Shown: positions 7,059 to 17,581, counted from the stretch's first letter. The stretch: 64,000 bases of DNA from Vibrio vulnificus NBRC 15645 = ATCC 27562 (GCF_002224265.1 NZ_CP012881.1:1116001-1180000), one strand, 5' to 3'. The notes: generated from the letters alone by a model not told the origin. Translations and numbers: made by a program.

Positions 7059-8888
7059 TTACTCAACCGTAACACTTTTCGCCAAGTTTCTAGGCTGATC
7101 CACATCCGTTCCCTTGATGAGCGCAACGTAGTATGAAAGCAACTGAAGTGGCAGGGTATAAACTATCGGAGCAATAAAAGGATCACAATGCGGCACATTA
7201 AGCACTTTCATTGTTTCATCACTTTCAAACGAAGCATTAACGTCCGCGAATACGTACATCAATCCGCCTCTTGCTCTCACTTCCTCAACATTTGACTTGA
7301 GCTTTTCTAGCAGTTCATTATTCGGAGCCACGACAATGACAGGCATCTCAGCATCAATCAAAGCTAGAGGACCATGCTTTAATTCCCCAGCTGCATAGGC
7401 TTCTGCGTGAATGTAGGAAATCTCTTTTAGCTTTAACGCCCCTTCCATCGCAATCGCAGATTGCTCACCACGGCCTAAAAATAGAGAGTGGTGTTTGTCG
7501 GCAAAATCTTCTGCAAGCTCTTCGATAGATTCTGCCATTGAAAGCGTTTGCTCGATTTTCGCAGGCAAAGACTGAAGAGACGATACCAAACTCGCTTGTT
7601 GCTCTTGGCTCATGCCATTGTGACGACCAATTGCTCCTGCCAGCATCAATAGCCCTGCCAACTGCACGGTGAACGCTTTTGTTGATGCAACACCGATCTC
7701 CGCACCCGCTTTCATCATATACGCCATATCCGACTCGCGAACCAATGATGAACCAGGTACGTTACAAATGGTTAAGCTCGCCATATAACCCATTTCTTTA
7801 GCCAGACGCAGTGCTGCCAAGGTATCTGCAGTTTCACCAGACTGAGAAATTGTCACTAACAACGAGTTTTCAAACACGTGTGATTTGCGGTAACGAAACT
7901 CCGAAGCGATCTCAACATTGCAAGACACGCCAGCCCACTCTTCAAGCCAGTATCGAGCCACTAAACCAGCATGATAGCTGGTACCACAAGCTATGATTTG
8001 TACATGTTTAACTTGGCTTAACAGGGTTTCTGCATTCTCTCCAAATGCCGAAGAAACGACCTGACCATTTGCTAAACGCCCTTCAAGGGTACGCTGAATC
8101 GCCACTGGCTGCTCATAAATCTCTTTCAACATATAGTGGCGGTATTCGCCTTTATCACCGGCATCGTGTGAAACTTCCGACTCTTTGATTTCACGCTCAA
8201 CTTGGTTGCCCTGAGCATCGAAGATAGAGACCGCAAAACGAGTCACTTCCGCCACATCGCCCTCTTCTAAAAAAGCGAAGCGACGGGTAACGGGTAACAG
8301 CGCAAGTTGATCTGAGGCGATAAAATGCTCTTTCATACCATAGCCAATCACAAGCGGGCTACCAGAACGCGCAACAACCAAGCGAGAAGGATCTTTACGA
8401 TCCAATACCACAGTACCGTAAGCACCTTCCAACTGTTTAACGGTTTTTTGTACGGCTTCAAGTAATGACGCTGCGGTACGCAATTCCCACTCAACCAAGT
8501 GAGCAATCACTTCAGTATCCGTTTGAGATTCAAACACATAGCCACGAGATTGCAACAACTCACGTAGCGTTTCATGGTTTTCAATAATGCCGTTGTGTAC
8601 CACGCTGATGTCACCCGACTGATGTGGGTGCGCGTTGATCTCAGAAGGCTCTCCATGAGTCGCCCAACGCGTGTGCGCGATCCCTGTCCCGCCAACAACC
8701 TCGGCTTGCTCCACAGCATCCGCCAATTCTTGTACTTTACCCAAGCGGCGAATTCGAGTTAGGTTGGATTGGCTATCAACCACTGCAACACCCGCAGAGT
8801 CATAACCGCGGTATTCTAAACGACGTAGACCTTCAACCAAGATCTCTGCGACATCACGCTGTGCAACAGCACCAACGATTCCACACAT
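7059..8888 (-). CDS. glmS: Glutamine--fructose-6-phosphate aminotransferase (isomerizing)
   Basis: GlmS makes glucosamine-6-phosphate from fructose-6-phosphate and glutamine, the first step toward UDP-GlcNAc for peptidoglycan and LPS. The 609-residue length equals that of E. coli. It shows the N-terminal glutaminase domain with nucleophile Cys2 ([11 protein letters not shown]), then two SIS sugar-isomerase domains ([22 protein letters not shown]) and the C-terminal [18 protein letters not shown] precedes the ATG at good spacing. It follows a DeoR-family regulator on the same strand after 68 bp, and the intervening leader can fold into a long hairpin (8915-8951). No glmU lies next to it. Confidence 0.97.
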   Translation of the reverse strand: MCGIVGAVAQRDVAEILVEGLRRLEYRGYDSAGVAVVDSQSNLTRIRRLGKVQELADAVEQAEVVGGTGIAHTRWATHGEPSEINAHPHQSGDISVVHNGIIENHETLRELLQSRGYVFESQTDTEVIAHLVEWELRTAASLLEAVQKTVKQLEGAYGTVVLDRKDPSRLVVARSGSPLVIGYGMKEHFIASDQLALLPVTRRFAFLEEGDVAEVTRFAVSIFDAQGNQVEREIKESEVSHDAGDKGEYRHYMLKEIYEQPVAIQRTLEGRLANGQVVSSAFGENAETLLSQVKHVQIIACGTSYHAGLVARYWLEEWAGVSCNVEIASEFRYRKSHVFENSLLVTISQSGETADTLAALRLAKEMGYMASLTICNVPGSSLVRESDMAYMMKAGAEIGVASTKAFTVQLAGLLMLAGAIGRHNGMSQEQQASLVSSLQSLPAKIEQTLSMAESIEELAEDFADKHHSLFLGRGEQSAIAMEGALKLKEISYIHAEAYAAGELKHGPLALIDAEMPVIVVAPNNELLEKLKSNVEEVRARGGLMYVFADVNASFESDETMKVLNVPHCDPFIAPIVYTLPLQLLSYYVALIKGTDVDQPRNLAKSVTVE

Positions 8889-8914
8889 GTTTTATCTCCA
8901 TTTTTATTTTTTGC

Positions 8915-8951
8915 TTCCTCGTACTTCGCAAGCAAAAGTCGTCACGAGGAA
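8915..8951 (-). promoter_or_regulatory. Hairpin in the leader between the DeoR-type gene and glmS
   Basis: On the minus strand TTCCTCGT pairs with ACGAGGAA, and inside this ACTT pairs with AAGT, giving a 12-bp stem with a 4-base bulge. It ends about 26 bases before the glmS Shine-Dalgarno. It has no T-tract on the minus strand, so it is more likely a processing or stabilising element than a terminator. Confidence 0.5.
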
Positions 8952-8956
8952 AAAGA

Positions 8957-9718
8957 TTAGGCACAGATGACGCGCACGCCATTGGCTTCCATTTCGGCTT
9001 TGTATTCTGGCAGCAAGTCATTGTTGGTGATCAGAATATCGATCATTTCCCACGCCAGTTCGAGATTCGGGATTTTGCGCCCCACCTTGTCGGACTCAAC
9101 CATGACGATCACTTCTCGTGAGACTTCCGCCATCACTTTACTCAGGCCGACAAGTTCATTAAATGTGGTGGTCCCACGGGCCAGGTCAACACCATCTGCG
9201 CCGATGAATAGCTGGTCAAAGTCGTACGATCGCAACACCGATTCGGCCACTTTGCCTTGGAAGGATTCAGAATGGTTGTCCCAAGTACCGCCAGTCATTA
9301 AAAGCGTAGGTTCACTTTCCAGCTCGTTCAACGCGTTGGCTACATGCAATGAGTTGGTCATCACCACCAAACCACGCTTGCTGTTGAGTTGCTGAATAAG
9401 CGCCCCGGTTGTGCTACCGCTGTCGATCACGATGCGGTTGTGGTCTCGAATCAGCTCCGCGGCTTTCTCTGCGAGTTTTAGCTTTCGATCCGAAACGTTT
9501 TGACTCATTTCTTCATGAATCACTTCTTTGGGGATCGCAATCGCGCCACCGTAGCGGCGCAACAATTGGCCATTCTTTTCTAATGACGCCAAATCCTTTC
9601 GAATCGTGACTTCTGAGGTATCAAATTTATGAGCGAGCTCGTCAACACTGACCTCTCCTTTCTCATTAACCAATTTAGAAATACTGTGTCTTCTCAGCTG
9701 AGTGTTTCGTTTCGACAT
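8957..9718 (-). CDS. DeoR-family transcriptional regulator next to glmS
   Basis: A 253-residue repressor-type protein. The N-terminal DeoR helix-turn-helix covers about residues 5-58 (VSVDELAHKFDTSEVTIRKD, then LEKNGQLLRRYGGA). The C-terminal DeoR sensor domain, which binds phosphosugars, shows VIDSGSTTGAL and LFIGADGVD. Similar regulators sit beside glmS in Pseudomonas (GlmR) and in Vibrio, so an amino-sugar phosphate effector and control of glmS are likely, but this is inferred from position. It probably shares a transcript with glmS, 68 bp downstream. Confidence 0.8.
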   Translation of the reverse strand: MSKRNTQLRRHSISKLVNEKGEVSVDELAHKFDTSEVTIRKDLASLEKNGQLLRRYGGAIAIPKEVIHEEMSQNVSDRKLKLAEKAAELIRDHNRIVIDSGSTTGALIQQLNSKRGLVVMTNSLHVANALNELESEPTLLMTGGTWDNHSESFQGKVAESVLRSYDFDQLFIGADGVDLARGTTTFNELVGLSKVMAEVSREVIVMVESDKVGRKIPNLELAWEMIDILITNNDLLPEYKAEMEANGVRVICA

Positions 9719-10147
9719 TTAATTTTTAACTTTAAGTTTCGAATTGAAAGAAATTATAGTTGAAGTGAAACTTTTTAGTCCATTTATTTCGATCCAAAAA
9801 ATTAATAAATAGCGCTGAAACCTTGTCCTAAGACAATTCTTAGACAGTGATATTGACTGAATTCAGTGGTAGAATTCGCCTCCGAAAAGAAAATTTATTA
9901 CAGAATTGACCGTTATTTTTTTGCAACTTTCTTCATATAAAGTGGAGAAAGTCACAAAAATAGAGAATTTTGAATTATTGAGTTGGTCATAAAATGACTA
10001 AACTTGATGAAAGACTTTCAACCCTGATGTCATTAAGTTTTTTGTAGATAGGCCCGCTGAGAAGCTAAAAAAGTGGGACATGTAAAGGCATTAGGCTACA
10101 CACACCGACTTTCAAATTGTAACTATATTGACCGGAGAGTATCTTCC
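9719..10147. other. Divergent promoter region between the DeoR-type gene and pykF
   Basis: An AT-rich 429-bp region with no gene. It must hold the promoters of both flanking operons, but I could not fix them with confidence. A half-site like that of the fructose repressor Cra, GCTGAAACC, occurs at 9813-9821; the other half does not match. The pykF ribosome-binding site GGAGAG lies at 10134-10139. Confidence 0.5.
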
Positions 10148-11560
10148 ATGAAAAAGACCAAAATCGTATGTACGATTGGCCCAAAAACTGAGTCTGTAGA
10201 GAAACTGACTGAACTAGTCAACTCAGGTATGAACGTAATGCGCCTGAACTTTTCTCACGGTGACTACGTAGAGCACGGCACTCGTATCGCGAACTTCCGC
10301 AAAGTAATGGAAAACACAGGTAAGCAACTTGCTATCCTACTAGACACTAAAGGTCCTGAAATCCGCACTATCAAACTAGAAAACGGCGACGACGTTGATC
10401 TAGTAGCTGGTCAAGAGTTCACTTTCACGACTGATACTTCTGTTGTTGGTAACAAAGACATCGTAGCAGTAACTTACCCAGGTTTTGCTGCGGATCTATC
10501 TGCTGGTAACACTATCCTAGTTGACGATGGTCTAATCGAGATGGAAGTTATCGCAACGACTGCGACTGAAGTTAAGTGTAAAGTACTGAACAACGGTGCT
10601 CTAGGCGAAAACAAAGGTGTTAACCTACCAGGCGTTTCTGTAAACCTACCTGCACTATCTGAAAAAGACAAAAACGACCTTAAATTTGGTTGTGAGCAAG
10701 GCGTTGACTTCGTTGCAGCATCTTTCATCCGTAAAGCATCTGACGTGAAAGAAATCCGTGAAGTTCTAGCAGCAAACGGCGGCGCGAACATTCAGATCAT
10801 TTCTAAGATTGAAAACCAAGAAGGTGTTGATAACTTCGATGAAATCCTAGAGCTTTCTGACGGTATCATGGTTGCTCGTGGTGACCTAGGTGTAGAAATC
10901 CCTGCAGAAGAAGTCATCTTCGCACAGAAGATGATGATCGAAAAATGTAACCGCGCACGTAAAGTGGTTATCACTGCAACTCAAATGCTAGATTCTATGA
11001 TCAAGAACCCACGTCCAACTCGTGCAGAAGCGGGTGACGTTGCGAACGCAATCATGGATGGTACTGATGCAGTCATGCTTTCTGGCGAAACAGCGAAAGG
11101 TAAATACCCTGTTGAAGCGGTAACTATCATGGCACAAATCGCTAACCGTACTGATTCTGTACTAAAAGCAGAGCTAGGCTCTCGTCTAGACAGCCCACGC
11201 CTACGTATCACTGAAGCGGTATGTAAAGGTGCAGTAGACACAGCTGAGAAACTAGCAGCACCACTGATCATCGTTGCAACTGAAGGTGGTAAGTCTGCAC
11301 GTTCTGTACGTAAGTACTTCCCAACTGCAAACATTCTTGCGCTAACGACCAACAAGAAGACAGCAGCTCAACTTGTACTGACTAAAGGTGTTACACCTGT
11401 TGTTGTTGATTCAATCGACAACACGGATGCGTTCTACGTAACCGGTAAAGAGCTTGCTCTTGAATCTGGCCTAGGTAGCAAAGGCGACATCGTTGTGATG
11501 GTATCTGGTGCTCTTGTTGCATCTGGTACAACGAATACTGCGTCAGTACACGTACTATAA
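10148..11560 (+). CDS. pykF: Pyruvate kinase, type I
   Basis: Converts phosphoenolpyruvate and ADP to pyruvate and ATP, the last step of glycolysis, in the cytoplasm. The 470-residue protein equals E. coli PykF in length and starts [15 protein letters not shown]. It contains the active-site signature [17 protein letters not shown] (K in the middle is catalytic), the [12 protein letters not shown] motif and the ATQMLDSMI segment. The start at 10148 is chosen because GGAGAG lies 8 bases upstream; a longer frame from 10073 lacks family similarity. Codon use is markedly biased toward a few codons, as expected for a highly expressed gene. A terminator follows. Confidence 0.97.
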   Translation: MKKTKIVCTIGPKTESVEKLTELVNSGMNVMRLNFSHGDYVEHGTRIANFRKVMENTGKQLAILLDTKGPEIRTIKLENGDDVDLVAGQEFTFTTDTSVVGNKDIVAVTYPGFAADLSAGNTILVDDGLIEMEVIATTATEVKCKVLNNGALGENKGVNLPGVSVNLPALSEKDKNDLKFGCEQGVDFVAASFIRKASDVKEIREVLAANGGANIQIISKIENQEGVDNFDEILELSDGIMVARGDLGVEIPAEEVIFAQKMMIEKCNRARKVVITATQMLDSMIKNPRPTRAEAGDVANAIMDGTDAVMLSGETAKGKYPVEAVTIMAQIANRTDSVLKAELGSRLDSPRLRITEAVCKGAVDTAEKLAAPLIIVATEGGKSARSVRKYFPTANILALTTNKKTAAQLVLTKGVTPVVVDSIDNTDAFYVTGKELALESGLGSKGDIVVMVSGALVASGTTNTASVHVL

Positions 11561-11588
11561 GAATTCGTTACAATTTGTAAAAAATAAA

Positions 11589-11613
11589 AAGAGGGCCTCG
11601 GTCCTCTTTTTTT
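11589..11613 (+). terminator. Terminator of pykF
   Basis: AAGAGG pairs with CCTCTT around GCCTCGGT and is followed by a run of T, about 28 bases after the pykF stop. Confidence 0.85.
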
Positions 11614-11727
11614 ATGAAACGGCTTGCGATAACAATCAGTACGCTATATTATCAACCAGAATTGCGTACCGTTAAAATAATCACATTCTTACTATACAGA
11701 ATATATTGTTATCAATGAGGTTTTCTT

Positions 11728-12390
11728 GTGTCTAGCCCGACCCTAACTGACAAAGTATCAAAAATGATCTGCCAGGATATTCTTCATGGCGAGCTGAAAC
11801 CAGGACAAAAATTAGTCGTTGCGGATCTAAAAGACAAGTACAACGTTGGGGCATCACCAATCCGCGAAGCACTCGTACAGCTCTCTTGGAGCAAATACGT
11901 CAAACTTGAACCACAAAAAGGCTGTTGGGTTGCCCCAGTCTGCGAAAACGAACTGCGCGATCTTTATGAAAGCCTACGCGTCGTGGCTCCTGTTTTGCTG
12001 AAAAAAGCAATCGCTTGCGGAAATGAAAACTGGGAACTTGAAGTACTAACGGCTTATCACAAACTTTCCCGCGCCCAGAATTTAGACACCACACCAGATT
12101 GGACAGAATGGGAAGAGCGCCACAACCATTTCCACACCACGTTACTTGCAGGCGCTGAAGCAAGAAACATGTTTGATTTCTTTAGAGATCTCGCCAATCA
12201 AATTAAACGTTACCGCTATTTTGCTCTCTCCCAACACCAAGGTAATAAGCACTCTCTGTTTGATATTGAAGAGCATGAGATGATCATGAAACTTGCTTTG
12301 GCAAAAAATTCCGAAGAAGCGGCGCGCCTTTTAGACAGCCATCTTGATAGTTCGATGAAAATGATTGAAACCGCTATCCAAGCCGCTTAA
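11728..12390 (+). CDS. GntR-family transcriptional regulator (FadR/FCD subfamily)
   Basis: A 220-residue regulator with an N-terminal winged helix (residues about 5-72, containing LKPGQKLVVADL and GASPIREALVQL) and a C-terminal all-helical FCD effector domain with histidines typical of the metal site (HNHFHTTLLAG and LDSHLDS). Such proteins usually repress a carboxylic acid or amino acid pathway; E. coli CsiR/GabC is a relative by general appearance. The start is GTG at 11728 with GAGG (11717-11720) seven bases before it. It stands alone after pykF, with its own terminator, so its target cannot be read from context. Confidence 0.82.
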   Translation: MSSPTLTDKVSKMICQDILHGELKPGQKLVVADLKDKYNVGASPIREALVQLSWSKYVKLEPQKGCWVAPVCENELRDLYESLRVVAPVLLKKAIACGNENWELEVLTAYHKLSRAQNLDTTPDWTEWEERHNHFHTTLLAGAEARNMFDFFRDLANQIKRYRYFALSQHQGNKHSLFDIEEHEMIMKLALAKNSEEAARLLDSHLDSSMKMIETAIQAA

Positions 12391-12407
12391 TTTCATTTTG
12401 CAGAAAC

Positions 12408-12438
12408 AAAAAATCGGGGATATTCCCCGATTTTTTTT
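12408..12438 (+). terminator. Terminator of the GntR-type gene
   Basis: AAAATCGGGG and CCCCGATTTT flank ATATT and lead into eight T. The A-rich left side means it may also stop left-going transcription from the small gene at 12491-12622. Confidence 0.9.
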
Positions 12439-12490
12439 GCGTGATGCCCAAACAACTTGAAGTTGCTTTTTCAAGTTGATGCGTTTGCAT

Positions 12491-12622
12491 CTACCAGCCA
12501 AAGAACTCTTTGTGATGCGTGTTGAGCAAAAGGATCAACAATAAGAAGTAAATTGCGCTCAATTTAAATCCAAGTACCACTAGGGTTCCAATGGTCAATC
12601 TAACTAAAAAATGATTTAACAT
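12491..12622 (-). CDS. Small hydrophobic protein, 43 residues, probable inner-membrane protein
   Basis: A short frame starting ATG at 12622 and ending TAG at 12491. The protein begins MLNHFLVRLTIGTLVVLGFK, continues with one strongly hydrophobic segment (about residues 11-33, ending in YFLLLILLL), and ends NTHHKEFFGW. A GAGG lies six bases before the ATG, which is ideal spacing, and a terminator-like hairpin follows at 12408-12438. Charge layout (basic Arg8 before the segment) suggests the N-terminus stays in the cytoplasm. A weak promoter (TTGAAC, 16 bases, TAAACT) can be read on the minus strand at 12776-12803. I do not recognise the family; the coding call rests on RBS, composition and position. 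Confidence 0.6.
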   Translation of the reverse strand: MLNHFLVRLTIGTLVVLGFKLSAIYFLLLILLLNTHHKEFFGW

Positions 12623-12867
12623 ACTCTGCCTCTGGCGCCCGAACTGAATATTTCCTTATAAACACGCAACGCGCGACGTTTCCGTTCAAGACAAGGGCAA
12701 ACTGCACTGGACCGTTCTTACTGTTTATCGCCACCAAACATGACAGCAATCACAGCAAACTCACTTAGGGGTGACAGTTTACTTAATAACCATTTTAGTT
12801 CAATTTTGCTCACATATTAGACTTTAGTCTAACTGTATATATCTCGTTACAATTCCATAGTAGCGGA
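12623..12867. other. Intergenic stretch with an inverted repeat
   Basis: No gene is seen. An inverted repeat TTAGACT-TT-AGTCTAA lies at 12817-12832, about 35 bases after the diguanylate cyclase stop codon (that gene reads left). It lacks a T-tract, so it may be an operator for the small gene downstream or part of a weak terminator. Confidence 0.4.
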
Positions 12868-14748
12868 TTAAGCGAGATCTTCATCGTTGTAGCAGAGGGA
12901 GACTTTATTGCGACCTGAGCTTTTAGAGTCGTACAAGGCAATATCAGCACATTTGTAACTGAGGGTGCTGTTGGAGGTAAGTTCGGTGTAGCCCACGCTA
13001 ATCGTGACATCGACTTGTTTGGAAATCGACACCGCGACACGCAGACGATTTAGCACTACTTCCGCGGCCGAAACGGTGGTATGTGGCATGATGATGGCAA
13101 ACTCTTCACCACCAACACGCGCTAAGACATCGGTGTTTCTCAAGCCATTTTGAAGAATCTTAGCCACTTCGCGTATCACGCGATCACCTTCATCATGACC
13201 TTGCTCATCATTCACTCGCTTGAAATAATCGATATCAACTAAGGCTAAGCACGCCATAGGTGTCGCAGGATAGCGTTCGATCAAACTAGTATGTTGAGAA
13301 AGCTGCTGTTCAAACTTACGTCGGTTCCAGATTTGTGTCAGTTCATCACGCTCACTTAAATTTCTCAAACGCTCTTCAAGTTCTTTGCGCGCACTGATAT
13401 CCACCAGCGAAGTAATGTAGTAGCTCACTTGATTGAGAGAGTTTTTCACCGCCTGAATACGCATAATCACCGTGATGATATGGTTGAGTTTGGTTTGGCA
13501 ACGGATCTCCCCTTCCCATACCTCGTTCTTTTGCAACTCGCCCCATGCTTTGATCACGGTTTCTAATTCGTCATTCAAAAAGATCAGTTGTTGAGCGCTT
13601 TTCCCTTCAATCTTATCTCCCTGATGACCAAACATCACTTCGAATTCATGATTCACGAGAATGATGCGGTGAGAGGTGTCTGAAATCATCACAGCAGTCA
13701 TGCCGTTCAAAGCCGCTCTGGCCAATTTACTTTCTAAATTGCGCTGGCGATAGTGCAGTACAATCGTCAGAGAAGGCAGCGCGACAACGAGGATCAAACA
13801 CAACACAAATAGAGCTTCACGCGTAAGATCATTCACGGCAATTTTCGAGCGTTCCATTAACTGCTGCTGATCCATATCGATCAGCAAGTAGAGATCCCTG
13901 TCTTGGCCAAAGCTAACACCGTTATGAACCACTAAATCCTGCTCATCGTAGCTGTAACCCGCTTTCTGGTGTCTAAACTGCAGCCAAGCTTGCGGATATT
14001 GATCGCTAAAACGAAAGGCCGCACGCTCTGGCAGTAGGTCACCAAACTGCTTTTCTTCTTCCTCACTGATGACGAAGTAACCACGTTCATTGACGATCTC
14101 AATGTCAAAATCCTTGACGGGTGAGTAATTCAACCGATCAGCGATGTAATCCACATTCAGATTTAGCGCCAAATACCCTTTGCGCTCACCACGTATCGTC
14201 ACTGGAGTAAAAATAGAAATAACGGGTACATAAGGTTTAATTAATTGCTCATCTCGCGTGTCTAACGTGATTCCCCATGCCCCAATCTCGCTATTTTCGA
14301 GTGTCTTGGCATAGATAAAATAGGCTTCGTTTGCGTCGTTTTGCATCTTCGCCGCAGGGAAAAAGTAATTACTGCTGACGTCGTAATTGAGACGCAACTG
14401 CTCCATCCCTTCCGTGTCCAACAAGCGGATTTCGGTATACCACTTTTGGTTGACCACCACAGATTCCCACAAAGACATTAGCGCCCTTTCCGATTGAGGG
14501 TTGGGATCAACGACGAAATCCGTCAAGGTTTGGTTATAGGTCAGTAGTTGTAATACCGAGGCGACTTGATCATACAAGTTGTTGTATTCACGCTCGGTGT
14601 AGGAGAGCTGATTGAGCGCCTCTTTCGCGGTATTTTCAATATTCGCCTTGAGCAGATCTTGGTATTTATCCTGATAGTAGATAGCAATGAGTGCAGCGAA
14701 AAACGCGCTGGTAAGAACGAGAATGCCAAGCAGCTTTCTGATTTTCAC
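12868..14748 (-). CDS. Membrane-bound diguanylate cyclase with periplasmic sensor and PAS domain
   Basis: A 626-residue enzyme that would make cyclic di-GMP from two GTP. Layout: N-terminal membrane helix (about 7-24), a large periplasmic Cache-like sensor domain, a second membrane helix (near residues 310-328, ALFVLCLILVVALPSLTIVL), a PAS domain (about 345-455), and a GGDEF domain. The active-site motif is GGEEF (546-550), and the RNTD ending five residues before it is an intact RxxD inhibitory site, so product feedback is expected. No EAL domain is present. The start is GTG at 14748 with AGG eight bases before. It stands alone; the ligand is unknown. Vibrio uses such proteins to switch between motility and biofilm. 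Confidence 0.9.
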   Translation of the reverse strand: MKIRKLLGILVLTSAFFAALIAIYYQDKYQDLLKANIENTAKEALNQLSYTEREYNNLYDQVASVLQLLTYNQTLTDFVVDPNPQSERALMSLWESVVVNQKWYTEIRLLDTEGMEQLRLNYDVSSNYFFPAAKMQNDANEAYFIYAKTLENSEIGAWGITLDTRDEQLIKPYVPVISIFTPVTIRGERKGYLALNLNVDYIADRLNYSPVKDFDIEIVNERGYFVISEEEEKQFGDLLPERAAFRFSDQYPQAWLQFRHQKAGYSYDEQDLVVHNGVSFGQDRDLYLLIDMDQQQLMERSKIAVNDLTREALFVLCLILVVALPSLTIVLHYRQRNLESKLARAALNGMTAVMISDTSHRIILVNHEFEVMFGHQGDKIEGKSAQQLIFLNDELETVIKAWGELQKNEVWEGEIRCQTKLNHIITVIMRIQAVKNSLNQVSYYITSLVDISARKELEERLRNLSERDELTQIWNRRKFEQQLSQHTSLIERYPATPMACLALVDIDYFKRVNDEQGHDEGDRVIREVAKILQNGLRNTDVLARVGGEEFAIIMPHTTVSAAEVVLNRLRVAVSISKQVDVTISVGYTELTSNSTLSYKCADIALYDSKSSGRNKVSLCYNDEDLA

Positions 14749-14901
14749 TCGCTAAACCTACCTATGATATGGGGAAAAAGACCGCGCGAGTATAGCACAG
14801 TTCATTATCTCTTTAACCAACGCATCGGCCTACAGAGTGGTGGTGAAGTCACATAATTAAATGGCCACACTAGGTGGCCATATCTCTGTAAATTCAACAA
14901 A

Positions 14902-15396
14902 CTAGGCTTTAAGAGCACGCTCTCCGCGAGCAATGCCGACCACACCGCTGCGCGCAACTTCAATCACTTCCGTGACTTCAGAAATGGCCTGAATGAAAGC
15001 ATCCAACTTTTCGCTGGTACCTGCAAGTTGCACCGTGTACTGCGAGGCCGTAACGTCGACAATCTGACCTCGGAAAATATCCGCAGTACGCTTCACTTCT
15101 GCACGAGCAAAACCACTGGCTTTCACTTTCACCATCATCAGTTCACGTTCGATATGATCGAACTCCGTCACCTCTTGTACTTTCAGCACATCAATCAGTT
15201 TATGTAACTGCTTTTGAATTTGCTCTAACTGCATCTCGTCGGTCATCGTGGTAATGTTCAAACGAGACAAGGTTTCATCGTCCGTGGGTGAAACGGTCAA
15301 AGATTCAATGTTATAGCCACGCTGAGAGAACAGCCCTACCACACGAGACAAGGCACCCGGTTGGTTTTCCATTAACAACGAAATAATGTGTCTCAT
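14902..15396 (-). CDS. ilvH: Acetolactate synthase III small (regulatory) subunit
   Basis: The 164-residue regulatory subunit of acetolactate synthase. The N-terminal ACT domain (MRHIISLLMENQPGALSRVV, then GLFSQRGYNIESLTV) binds valine and gives feedback inhibition of the IlvI catalytic subunit. E. coli IlvH has 163 residues. The start lies one base past the ilvI stop on the same strand, so the two are clearly translated from one mRNA as ilvIH. Confidence 0.96.
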   Translation of the reverse strand: MRHIISLLMENQPGALSRVVGLFSQRGYNIESLTVSPTDDETLSRLNITTMTDEMQLEQIQKQLHKLIDVLKVQEVTEFDHIERELMMVKVKASGFARAEVKRTADIFRGQIVDVTASQYTVQLAGTSEKLDAFIQAISEVTEVIEVARSGVVGIARGERALKA

Positions 15397-15397
15397 A

Positions 15398-17122
15398 TTA
15401 AGTTCTCTCCGTTTTGCTTAGCCACATTTTGTCCATACCTTCGCCTTTGATTTGCATCGGGTAGACGTGCTCAGTTTCATCCACATTGATATCGACAAAC
15501 ACCAAGCGATCTTTCATGTCGAGGGCGCGTTTAAGCTCTGACTCGAGTTGATCGGGGGTTTCAATACGAATACCTACATGGCCATAAGCTTCTGCAATGG
15601 CTGCAAAATCGGGAACCGAACTCATGTATGAGTTAGAGTGGCGACCTTGATAGATAATGTCTTGCCACTGCTTCACCATTCCAAGGAAACGGTTGTTCAA
15701 GTTAATAATTTTGACCGGAATGTCATATTGCATCGCAGTCGACAGCTCTTGAATGTTCATTTGGATACTGCCATCTCCCGTCACCACCACCACTTCTTCT
15801 TCTGGCATGGCGAATTTCACCCCCATACCAGCGGGCAGACCAAAGCCCATGGTGCCTAAACCACCAGAATTGATCCAACGGCGCGGTTTGTTGAACGGGT
15901 AGTAAAGCGCGGCAAACATTTGATGCTGGCCTACATCTGACGCAACGTAAGCATCCCCATTGGTCAGCTTATGCAGTGTCTCGATCACTTGCTGTGGCTT
16001 GATACGCTCCGAAGAGGTATCGTAGGCGAGGCAATCGCGTGCTTTCCAGCCTTCAATTTCATCCCACCAGCTCGCTAAGGCTTGCGTATCGTTTTCAGCA
16101 CCTTGCTCTTCAAGAAGTGTCACCATGGTCTCAAGCACTTGCTCCGCTGACCCCACGATGGGTAGGTCAACTTTGACGTTTTTCGAGATCGAAGAAGGGT
16201 CGATGTCGATGTGCATGATCTTCGCATTAGGACAGTATTTTTCTAAGTTGTTGGTGGTACGGTCATCAAAACGTACCCCGACACCAAAAATAAGATCGGC
16301 GTTATGCATCGCCATATTGGCTTCATATTTACCATGCATGCCGAGCATGCCTAGAGCGTTTTTGTGTGTTCCCGGGAAAGCTCCAAGCCCCATTAGTGTG
16401 CTGACAACGGGCACATTTAGTGTTTCAGCCAGCTTGAGGATCGACTCATGCGCACCTGAGATAATCGCCCCACCACCGATATAAAGAACGGGCTTTTTAG
16501 CTTCAAGTAATGCCTTTAGCGCTTTCTTGATTTGGCCTTTATGGCCCGAAGTGGTTGGTTTGTATGACCGCATGCTGATTGACTTAGGATATTCATAAGG
16601 CAGTTTGATCTGCGGGTTCATCACGTCTTTTGGCAAGTCGATCACCACAGGACCAGGGCGACCTGTCGTGGCAATGTAAAATGCTTTCTTGATGGTCTCA
16701 GGAATGTCTTCCGCACGCTTAACGAGGAAACTATGTTTAACCACAGGGCGAGAAACACCAACGATATCGCACTCTTGGAAAGCATCATTACCAATTAAGC
16801 TATTTGGTACGTTTCCTGAAATAACGATCATCGGGATGGAATCCATGTAAGCCGTGGCAATTCCGGTGATGGTGTTCGTTGCGCCAGGTCCTGAACAGAC
16901 TAGGACAACGCCGGGTTTGCCGGTGGCACGAGCATAACCATCAGCCATGTGGGTCGCGGCTTGTTCATGACGAACTAATACATGTTTGATTTGTTCAGTT
17001 TTGGCGTGAAGAGCATCATAAATATCCAGTACTGAACCACCGGGATAACCAAAAATTTGCTCTACGTTTTCTTCGATCAGAGATTGAACAACCATCTCTG
17101 CGCCTGACAACATTGCTGTCAT
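15398..17122 (-). CDS. ilvI: Acetolactate synthase III large (catalytic) subunit
   Basis: Thiamine-diphosphate enzyme that joins two pyruvate, or pyruvate and 2-oxobutyrate, at the head of valine, leucine and isoleucine synthesis. The 574-residue length equals E. coli IlvI. Visible are the N-terminal [14 protein letters not shown], the glutamate-containing [19 protein letters not shown] and the ThDP motif [21 protein letters not shown] chose ATG 17122 ([12 protein letters not shown]) because GGAG stands seven bases before it and it matches the family start; a frame beginning at 17161 adds 13 residues without a ribosome site. Lrp and LeuO usually control ilvIH, and leuO lies close by. Confidence 0.96.
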   Translation of the reverse strand: MTAMLSGAEMVVQSLIEENVEQIFGYPGGSVLDIYDALHAKTEQIKHVLVRHEQAATHMADGYARATGKPGVVLVCSGPGATNTITGIATAYMDSIPMIVISGNVPNSLIGNDAFQECDIVGVSRPVVKHSFLVKRAEDIPETIKKAFYIATTGRPGPVVIDLPKDVMNPQIKLPYEYPKSISMRSYKPTTSGHKGQIKKALKALLEAKKPVLYIGGGAIISGAHESILKLAETLNVPVVSTLMGLGAFPGTHKNALGMLGMHGKYEANMAMHNADLIFGVGVRFDDRTTNNLEKYCPNAKIMHIDIDPSSISKNVKVDLPIVGSAEQVLETMVTLLEEQGAENDTQALASWWDEIEGWKARDCLAYDTSSERIKPQQVIETLHKLTNGDAYVASDVGQHQMFAALYYPFNKPRRWINSGGLGTMGFGLPAGMGVKFAMPEEEVVVVTGDGSIQMNIQELSTAMQYDIPVKIINLNNRFLGMVKQWQDIIYQGRHSNSYMSSVPDFAAIAEAYGHVGIRIETPDQLESELKRALDMKDRLVFVDINVDETEHVYPMQIKGEGMDKMWLSKTERT

Positions 17123-17581
17123 AGTGCTTCTCCTTAGCCAGTTTCCATTAAATAAGGTCAATCTAATGGGCTGGTTTTACATAGTTTAGGGCTTATTTGT
17201 AGCCTAATTCGAAAAAACTTCATTTTTGCTATGTCCTGCCTTTGTCATAACAAAGAGCAAGGTAACGCAACAAATGTAACTTTTTATTATCAGCAGGTCT
17301 AATGAGAGATAGATCGAAATTTAAACAAGATGCTATTTATTAGCACTTAATAAGGAATAGATCGCGGCCAAAGGCCGTTAAACAGGATGATCACCATATT
17401 TCTTCGTTAAAAAAGAACAAAAATTCACACCTCACTCAGTTCTGACGGCGAGAATTCTGTTCTAGACAAGACAAGGCAACGCCTGCTTTATGGGCGTCAA
17501 AGACGAAAAAACCTCACTGGCGTTTCACACTCAGTGAGGTTCATCAAGGATCAATGTGACGTCAATGTTCGACAGAAAAGC
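17123..17581. other. Upstream region of ilvI
   Basis: A 459-bp region with no gene. It should carry the ilvIH promoter and its regulator sites. I see AT-rich stretches, a small inverted repeat CGGCC-AAA-GGCCG at 17365-17377, and the terminator of the acyl-CoA synthetase gene at 17506-17541. No leucine- or valine-rich leader peptide was found on the minus strand. Confidence 0.5.
17506..17541 (-). terminator. Terminator of the acyl-CoA synthetase gene
   Basis: Read on the minus strand, AACCTCACTG pairs with CAGTGAGGTT around a short loop and leads into T residues (A at 17506-17511 on the plus strand). Confidence 0.85.

Noticed and set aside
9813..9824. Cra (FruR) operator before pykF
   Set aside because: Only the first half-site matches; the second half has no symmetry with it.
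10073..10147. N-terminal extension of pyruvate kinase
   Set aside because: Family proteins start at [12 protein letters not shown], and the ribosome site fits only the start at 10148.
11900..12163. Many long open frames opposite real genes, such as this one
   Set aside because: They are mirror frames of well-identified genes and have no ribosome sites or domains.
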